Origin: JBNKHG01 sp050290225
GTDB taxonomy: Bacteria; Pseudomonadota; Gammaproteobacteria; Pseudomonadales; Cellvibrionaceae
Reading direction: 5' to 3'
NCBI GenBank assembly: GCA_050290225.1
Contig: JBNKHG010000089.1
Coordinates: 1 to 19,330, forward strand
DNA: 19,330 nt
Shown here: in pieces, positions 15,515 to 19,330 of the stretch
Layout: each line of letters opens with the position of its first letter
How positions within the stretch are numbered: position 1 is the first letter of the stretch
The notes under the pieces: generated by a model
Told to the model about the DNA's origin: nothing
What the model saw: only the letters and a program-made list of their open reading frames with translations
The model's database searches: none
Made by a program: the position numbers and the translations under genes

Positions 15515-16129
15515 TCAGTAGTCGACACCCTGCCGGGCTTTCACACCGGCTTTATAAGCGTGCTTGATCTCTTTAATCTCTGAAACAGTATCTGCCAGCT
15601 CTTGCAGCGCACTGCCGCCGCCACGACCGGTGACTATCACACTCATCTCTCTCGGACGGTTTTTCAGGGCGTTGAGGACTTTGTCTTCATCCAGGTATTG
15701 GTAGGCCAGCATATAGGTCAGCTCGTCGAGCAAAACCAGGTTATAACTATCGTCTCGCAGCATCTTCTCGGCCACCGACCAGGTTTCCTCCGCAGCCGCG
15801 ATATCCGCAGTACGATCCTGGGTATTCCAGGTAAAGCCCGTACCCATCTGGTAGAAATCCACTTGGGGTAATTTGTTTTTCAGATAGAGCTCTTCACCGG
15901 ACAATTGTGCGCCTTTGATAAATTGCACCACACCCACTTTGTGGTCGTATCCCAGAGCGCGCAAAACCATGCCGAAACCGGAGCTGCTCTTGCCCTTGCC
16001 GTTACCTGTCAGCAGGATCAACACGCCGCGCTCTTCGTTGGCGGCGGCGATGCCAGCATCGACCTTGGCTTTTTGCTTTGCCGTGATTTTTTTATGCTTG
16101 GCGTTTTTCTTTGCTTCTTGATCTGTCAT
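15515..16129 (-). CDS. cobO: Cob(I)yrinic acid a,c-diamide adenosyltransferase
   Basis: CobO (BtuR/CobA) transfers the adenosyl group of ATP to the cobalt of reduced corrinoids, and so serves both synthesis and salvage. The protein has 204 residues with a lysine-rich N terminus, P-loop TGNGKGKSSS at 41-50, VVQFIKG, MGTGFTWNTQ, LLDELTYMLAY and the C-terminal KHAYKAGVKARQGVDY, all matching E. coli BtuR. The frame is open to 16216 but family similarity begins at the ATG at 16129; an ATG four codons earlier is possible. The ribosome site is weak. A 95-base gap separates it from the DUF4430 gene, the widest in the operon, and holds a GGCC-GGT-GGCC hairpin and a 10-base palindrome GTCTATAGAC. Confidence 0.95.
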   Translation of the reverse strand: MTDQEAKKNAKHKKITAKQKAKVDAGIAAANEERGVLILLTGNGKGKSSSGFGMVLRALGYDHKVGVVQFIKGAQLSGEELYLKNKLPQVDFYQMGTGFTWNTQDRTADIAAAEETWSVAEKMLRDDSYNLVLLDELTYMLAYQYLDEDKVLNALKNRPREMSVIVTGRGGGSALQELADTVSEIKEIKHAYKAGVKARQGVDY

Positions 16130-16224
16130 AAGTTTTACCATTAACGCATATAGTCTATAGACATATTTTAAAGCGGACAGGCCACCGGCCCGCCTCATCT
16201 TCACAGCCCTACCCAAACCAACAA

Positions 16225-16647
16225 TTATTTATCAACTTTACCTGAACAAACATCTGTTTTATAAACCCAGCGTATAGCCTTCACGCCTTCCGGCACAAAT
16301 CTCGCTGCGGTCTGTTTGGCAGGTTCGCCGTCCACGCGGTAATACCACCCCATGTCTCCCCGCACACCTTCAATACCATCTATGGCAACCACCATGTTGT
16401 ACATACCCGCATAGTGGGTTTCCACTTCGGCAACCGATTTCAAAACTTCAAGCACCGTTTCTCCCGACTGGTAAACATGTTCTACCACCCGGGAAGGGCG
16501 CCTATCGCCATAGTCGATCTCTACAGAAATCGTTTTCGGGTTGTTTGAAGCACTCGACTGATCAGCGGCGCAAACCATCTGACAGCCCACCAACATCAAC
16601 GACACTATCACTTTTATGGAGTTCGTTATTTGAATTCTCACTCTCAT
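16225..16647 (-). CDS. DUF4430 (transcobalamin C-terminal-like) putative lipoprotein
   Basis: The 140-residue protein begins with a signal peptide whose hydrophobic core ends in LVGC, a lipobox match with Cys22 as the lipidation site; cleavage after a later Ala is an alternative. The mature part has an SGETVLEVL motif at 61-69, VVAIDGIEG at 86-94, GWYYRVDG at 100-107 and a final IRW strand. This is the pattern of DUF4430, a domain related to the C-terminal domain of animal transcobalamin and intrinsic factor. It lies 48 bases after btuB and before cobO, in the riboswitch-controlled operon. A role as a periplasmic or outer-membrane corrinoid-binding partner of BtuB is inferred. The ATG is very close to its AGG; a GTG two codons later has better spacing. 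Confidence 0.75.
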   Translation of the reverse strand: MRVRIQITNSIKVIVSLMLVGCQMVCAADQSSASNNPKTISVEIDYGDRRPSRVVEHVYQSGETVLEVLKSVAEVETHYAGMYNMVVAIDGIEGVRGDMGWYYRVDGEPAKQTAARFVPEGVKAIRWVYKTDVCSGKVDK

Positions 16648-16695
16648 ACCTATCTTTAAATAACCCTTGGAGAATTGAGGCGGAGTACAGGCTCA

Positions 16696-18546
16696 CTAAA
16701 AAGACAGACGTAAACCGGCATATACGGCGGGTCTGGCAGTGTTATAGCCAGTCACTTCCTCATACTCTTCATCGGTCACATTCTCGACGCGAGCGTATAT
16801 CTCCGCGTTACCTCCCAACTGATAGCGGGTTGTGATATCGACTACTTCATAATCGTCCAAATCGACAAAACCAACGCCAAACACCTCGTTTTTCGCATCA
16901 CGAGCTACACGCAGATTGACCAATAAATTCCATTTATCCGGTACCAAATCGTAAGCCAAACCCAGATTAGCCAAATGAACAGGGCGACGAGAACGAGACT
17001 CCCCTTCCGGACTATCCGTATCGTTGTAGGTGTAATTGGTCAACAATTCTAAGCGATCACCCAGAGGCGACTCCAAAGTAAATTCCACACCCTTTGATCG
17101 GGCAATACCTTCAGCCTGCAAGTAACCGGAAAAGCCGACAAGGTCGAAAAACAGTTCATCTTCAATTTCCTGATCGAAGTAAACCATTTCAACTCGAAAA
17201 CCCTGAGCTCCGGCATACTCCAATCCCAAATCAAAGCCTTCGCTGGTTTCTTCGCTCAACTCTTCCTCGGAAGCTGGAGCAAAAGCAAATGGGCTTGCGT
17301 TATAGGCAATTTCAGACAGGCTCGGCGCTCTAAACCCTGTACCATAACTCGCCTTATATTTAAGCGAATCACCGTCTGTCAGATCGACCACATAAGCGGC
17401 AGTCAATCGGTAACTGGTGTGTTTTCCAAAGTCATCATTGTCATCCTGACGTACTCCGGCGGTAAAAAACAGCTGATCATCAATCTGATTCTGAATCTCG
17501 ACAAAATAGCCTAATTGATCCCGATCTTCACTCTCACCGGAAGAGGAGATAATGTTCTCCTTCTCCAACTCAAGGCCATAAACCAGTGCTAACTCTTGAG
17601 ATAACTTGGTACTGCCAAGATACTCAAACTTGTCGATCTCGCCTTCAGTAGAAAAAGTGATGCTACCTGCTGCAATGTTTTCACGCTCCACCTCCGTTTT
17701 GGCAACAGCTAAGCTGTGACCGATAACATCACCGCTATACTTGAGGGCAACGCGGTAGGTTTTTTCATCGTAATCCGAGTTTCGATCACTGGTACCAAAC
17801 ACACTGTCAAACTCGTTTTTTGATTCGACATCACGGTATACCATATCTAAACGCAATTTCTGGGTAAAATTGTAACCGGCTTTAAAGTGATAGCTTTGGT
17901 TGTCATAGCCATCATCGTCCTTTAGAACGCTGTCAACTTTAAGGGAGTTGTATCCGTCTGTTTGATAATCAGTTACAGACAGATACACGTCGGCGTTGTC
18001 ATTCCCTGCTCCGATATAACCCGAAGCCTGTTGTGTGCCATATCGCCCTGCCTCATAAGAGATGCCGCCATTTAAGCCACTTTCAGTGGTATTGGTGATT
18101 ATATTGACGACGCCTCCGGCGTCGGCCCCGTACATCATGCCCTGAGGCCCCCTCAGAATTTCGACTCGAGAAATGCCAGAGCTCAAAATGTGCTGAAATT
18201 GAGGCCCCACTTGGGTGCCGGTAGGATCTGAAACCTCGACTCCGTCTATTCTTACCAACGTTCTATAGCCCTCTTCACCTCGAATTCGAAGAGAGGTTTG
18301 CTTTCCTTGACCACCTAGATTGCTCACACCAATAGCAGTTTGCGTTCTGAGGACATCAGCCAATGACGTATATCCTCGCGCCTGAATATCCGCAGTTGTG
18401 AGAACAGAAACACTAGTGCCTACCTGACGCAAAGGCATTTCTATGCGACTGGAAGTGACAATTATTTCTTCCATATAGGGGGTGGCGGAAAGAGATCCCG
18501 ACACGGTCAATATTGGCAAACAAATACCAAACGCGTATCTATTCAT
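16696..18546 (-). CDS. btuB: TonB-dependent outer-membrane B12 receptor
   Basis: BtuB binds cobalamin at the cell surface and imports it with energy from TonB-ExbBD. From the ATG at 18546 the protein has 616 residues: a signal peptide (likely cleaved after LSA, residue 21), a TonB box EIIVTSS at 27-33 (compare DTLVVTA in E. coli BtuB), a plug domain with IRGEEGYRTLVRIDGVEVSD and EILRGPQGMMYG, then a beta-barrel with TGFRAPSLSEIAY and a terminal Phe. The frame extends to a TTG four codons upstream. The ribosome site is weak (GAG 8 bases before ATG), compatible with leader control. A cobalamin riboswitch directly precedes it. Base composition appears somewhat more AT-rich than the downstream cob genes. 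Confidence 0.93.
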   Translation of the reverse strand: MNRYAFGICLPILTVSGSLSATPYMEEIIVTSSRIEMPLRQVGTSVSVLTTADIQARGYTSLADVLRTQTAIGVSNLGGQGKQTSLRIRGEEGYRTLVRIDGVEVSDPTGTQVGPQFQHILSSGISRVEILRGPQGMMYGADAGGVVNIITNTTESGLNGGISYEAGRYGTQQASGYIGAGNDNADVYLSVTDYQTDGYNSLKVDSVLKDDDGYDNQSYHFKAGYNFTQKLRLDMVYRDVESKNEFDSVFGTSDRNSDYDEKTYRVALKYSGDVIGHSLAVAKTEVERENIAAGSITFSTEGEIDKFEYLGSTKLSQELALVYGLELEKENIISSSGESEDRDQLGYFVEIQNQIDDQLFFTAGVRQDDNDDFGKHTSYRLTAAYVVDLTDGDSLKYKASYGTGFRAPSLSEIAYNASPFAFAPASEEELSEETSEGFDLGLEYAGAQGFRVEMVYFDQEIEDELFFDLVGFSGYLQAEGIARSKGVEFTLESPLGDRLELLTNYTYNDTDSPEGESRSRRPVHLANLGLAYDLVPDKWNLLVNLRVARDAKNEVFGVGFVDLDDYEVVDITTRYQLGGNAEIYARVENVTDEEYEEVTGYNTARPAVYAGLRLSF

Positions 18547-18558
18547 AAGAATTCTCAA

Positions 18559-18651
18559 TCTTTGAAGCCAATTAGAAAGCGATTGAGGGAGGGGTATAAG
18601 TGGGGGAGACTAGATAGGGACAGAAATCTGTCGAAAGCGCTAGACGACCAC
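18559..18651 (-). promoter_or_regulatory. btuB leader after the riboswitch
   Basis: This stretch holds a perfect small hairpin GACAG-ATTT-CTGTC (18619-18632) and a pyrimidine-rich run ending CCCCTCCC (18588-18595). The CCCTCC can pair with GGAGGG in the upstream hairpin at 18652-18674. There is no U-tract terminator, so control of btuB translation start seems more likely than termination. Inference. Confidence 0.4.
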
Positions 18652-18674
18652 CGATGAAGCCCTCCGCTACATCG
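18652..18674 (-). promoter_or_regulatory. L13-like hairpin of the btuB riboswitch, with GGAGG in its loop
   Basis: Stem CGATGTAGC/GCTTCATCG (one mismatch) encloses the loop GGAGG. It begins 10 bases after the B12 box. The loop region GCGGAGG can pair, with one mismatch, with CCCCCGC at 18744-18750 in riboswitch L5, the known kissing-loop arrangement of this class. Confidence 0.55.
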
Positions 18675-18683
18675 TAGTTGCTG

Positions 18684-18866
18684 TCTAGGCCGGTTCCGGG
18701 CTTATTCACACCTATGTATAATCGATAGGGTGACTTCACCGTTGCGGGGGCAGCGCTGGCTTTATTCAACTGGCTTCTGTCAATTGACAGTCAAATTACC
18801 AAACTTCCCGTTTACCCCAGTCACCGGATTTTCACTCTATGAATATCGGCACTGGGCACCTAATCA
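18684..18866 (-). ncRNA. Cobalamin riboswitch upstream of btuB
   Basis: On the minus strand the class elements appear in order: AGGTGCCC at the 5' end, GTGAAAATCCGGTGACTG, GGGAAG, GCCAGCGCTGCCCCCGCAAC with GGTGAAG, and the B12 box AAGCCCGGAACCGGCCTA at 18685-18702. It senses adenosylcobalamin and heads the main uptake/salvage operon. The short frame at 18572-18769 across it is not considered a gene. Confidence 0.93.
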
Positions 18867-18875
18867 GTTGCAAGC

Positions 18876-18904
18876 ACTATAGCTAAAGAACGAGCAAATA
18901 ACAA
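18876..18904 (-). promoter_or_regulatory. btuB: Putative sigma-70 promoter of the btuB-cob operon
   Basis: TTGTTA (18899-18904, 4 of 6) and TATAGT (18876-18881, 5 of 6) are spaced by exactly 17 bases on the minus strand. The predicted start, near 18869, falls just before the riboswitch 5' end. Confidence 0.65.
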
Positions 18905-19077
18905 TCACTTGAGATTTGCTTTGGAGACTCGCGTGGAGACAGAGAAATAGGTGTTCGATAGTTTGGAGATGCCCCGGATCCGCCCCGGAGGAAGCCGCTG
19001 CGACCCGACACGCCGGACTCCGGGAATCCCATGAACAGCTCATCCATCTCTCGCCCGCAGACCCACACCGTAAACGA
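18905..19077. other. Gene-free stretch between rRNA-side terminator and btuB promoter
   Basis: About 170 bases, GC-rich between 18970 and 19035, with short self-complementary runs (CCGG-ACT-CCGG near 19015, CGGATCCG near 18977). The open frames here lack ribosome sites and similarity to anything recognised. No function is proposed. Confidence 0.5.
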
Positions 19078-19110
19078 AAAAGCCCCAGCCGGATGACCGA
19101 CTGGGGCTTT
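19078..19110 (-). terminator. Second intrinsic terminator downstream of 5S rRNA
   Basis: Stem AAAGCCCCAG/CTGGGGCTTT (10 bp), extended by CGG/CCG around loop TCAT on the minus strand, and followed by TTTTTCG. It ends any transcript passing the first terminator and insulates the cobalamin operon from the rRNA operon. Confidence 0.9.
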
Positions 19111-19113
19111 GCA

Positions 19114-19134
19114 TTAGAACCTTGACGATGACCT
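19114..19134 (-). repeat. Detached copy of the 5S rRNA 3' tail
   Basis: On the minus strand AGGTCATCGTCAAG followed by G-TTCTAA repeats, with one or two changes, the true 5S 3' end and flank at about 19254-19275. The 5S body is absent. It is probably the remnant of a second 5S gene or the scar of a recombination. Confidence 0.7.
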
Positions 19135-19215
19135 GGTCCGCTCTCGGGATCGGTGCCCGAGACGTCGGACCGTCGCTGCTCGTAGAGCAGGCCCCCCCAA
19201 CGACAGCGATACAAA
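19135..19215 (-). other. Structured spacer between the two terminators
   Basis: Two hairpins: at 19136-19170 paired GTCCG/CGGAC and CTCGGG/CCCGAG arms around a 7-base loop, and at 19176-19190 CTGCTC-GTA-GAGCAG. The first lies directly next to the 5S tail copy. It does not fold as a tRNA. No gene is called. Confidence 0.5.
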
Positions 19216-19221
19216 GTAAAA

Positions 19222-19247
19222 CGCCCCGCAGATTGCTCTGCAGGGCG
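19222..19247 (-). terminator. Intrinsic terminator of the rRNA operon
   Basis: An 11-bp stem CGCCCTGCAGA/TCTGCGGGGCG (one G-U pair) with a 4-base loop is followed on the minus strand by TTTTAC. It begins about 12 bases after the 5S 3' end. Confidence 0.88.
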
Positions 19248-19259
19248 CTTTTATTTAGA

Positions 19260-19330
19260 AGCTTGACGATGACCTACTCTCACATGGGGAGACCCCACAC
19301 TACCATCGGCGCTGAGTCGTTTCACTACTG
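19260..19330 (-). rRNA. rrf: 5S ribosomal RNA, 3' portion (runs off the window)
   Basis: The minus strand reads AGTAGTGAAACG, CGCCGATGGTAGTGTGGGG, TCTCCCCATGTGAGAGTAGG and GTCATCGTCAAGC, matching the 3' two-thirds of gammaproteobacterial 5S rRNA (helices III-V and the closing strand). About 71 of roughly 116-120 bases are present. It marks the end of an rRNA operon transcribed toward the cobalamin cluster. Confidence 0.95.

Noticed and set aside
14025..15521. 498-codon open frame on the plus strand opposite cobQ
   Set aside because: It mirrors cobQ codons, is rich in His and Gln, has no recognisable motif and no ribosome site. Long antisense frames are expected opposite GC-rich genes.
16130..16224. 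Separate promoter or terminator between the DUF4430 gene and cobO
   Set aside because: A GGCC hairpin and a GTCTATAGAC palindrome are present, but there is no U tract and no convincing -35/-10 pair.
18572..18769. 65-codon frame on the minus strand inside the btuB riboswitch
   Set aside because: Begins with TTG, has no ribosome site and is built from the conserved riboswitch bases themselves.
19135..19172. Possible tRNA downstream of 5S rRNA
   Set aside because: A hairpin followed by GCGGACCA resembles a T arm and acceptor end, but the loop lacks the TTCRA consensus and there are no D or anticodon arms.
18864..19214. 116-codon minus-strand frame near the rRNA end
   Set aside because: It runs through a terminator, the 5S tail copy and the promoter; the Arg/Cys/Ser-rich content is typical of non-coding DNA.

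Overview
The window looks like the chromosome of a gammaproteobacterium, probably a marine member of the Cellvibrionales/Pseudomonas-like part of the class; genus cannot be called from sequence alone. The main evidence is the left edge: tRNA-Thr(TGT), tRNA-Tyr(GTA), tRNA-Gly(TCC), tRNA-Thr(GGT) and then tuf, the same order as thrU-tyrU-glyT-thrT-tufB in E. coli. They are preceded by birA and a type III pantothenate kinase (coaX), as in pseudomonads. Essentially every gene lies on the minus strand, so transcription runs from high to low coordinates.

Right to left: the 3' part of a 5S rRNA (19260-19330); two intrinsic terminators separated by a structured spacer that carries a second copy of the 5S 3' tail (19078-19252); a promoter and cobalamin riboswitch (18684-18904); then a long, tightly packed cobalamin operon: btuB, a DUF4430 (transcobalamin C-terminal-like) lipoprotein, cobO, cobQ, cbiZ, btuC, btuD, cobU, cobT, cobC, cobS, cbiB, cobD, btuF. 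A roughly 650-bp gene-free stretch follows, with a REP-like hairpin, a 150-bp palindromic element, and a second promoter plus cobalamin riboswitch driving bluB. Then come birA, coaX, a SPOR-like membrane protein, a terminator, four tRNAs and the start of tuf.

Taken together the B12 genes form a capture, salvage and remodelling system. BtuB and BtuCDF import corrinoids. CobO adenosylates them. CbiZ strips the lower-ligand arm back to cobyric acid. CbiB and CobD re-attach aminopropanol phosphate. CobU activates the product as GDP-cobinamide. BluB makes dimethylbenzimidazole, CobT activates it, CobS joins the halves and CobC removes the phosphate. CobQ is the only corrin-ring-side enzyme present.

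The most notable points are: (i) a putative transcobalamin-like lipoprotein directly after btuB; (ii) cbiZ embedded in a complete lower-ligand-replacement operon; (iii) placement of the whole module between 5S rRNA and birA, inside a neighbourhood that is otherwise old and conserved, with a 5S tail remnant at the junction; and (iv) two separate riboswitches, one for the uptake/salvage operon and one for bluB.
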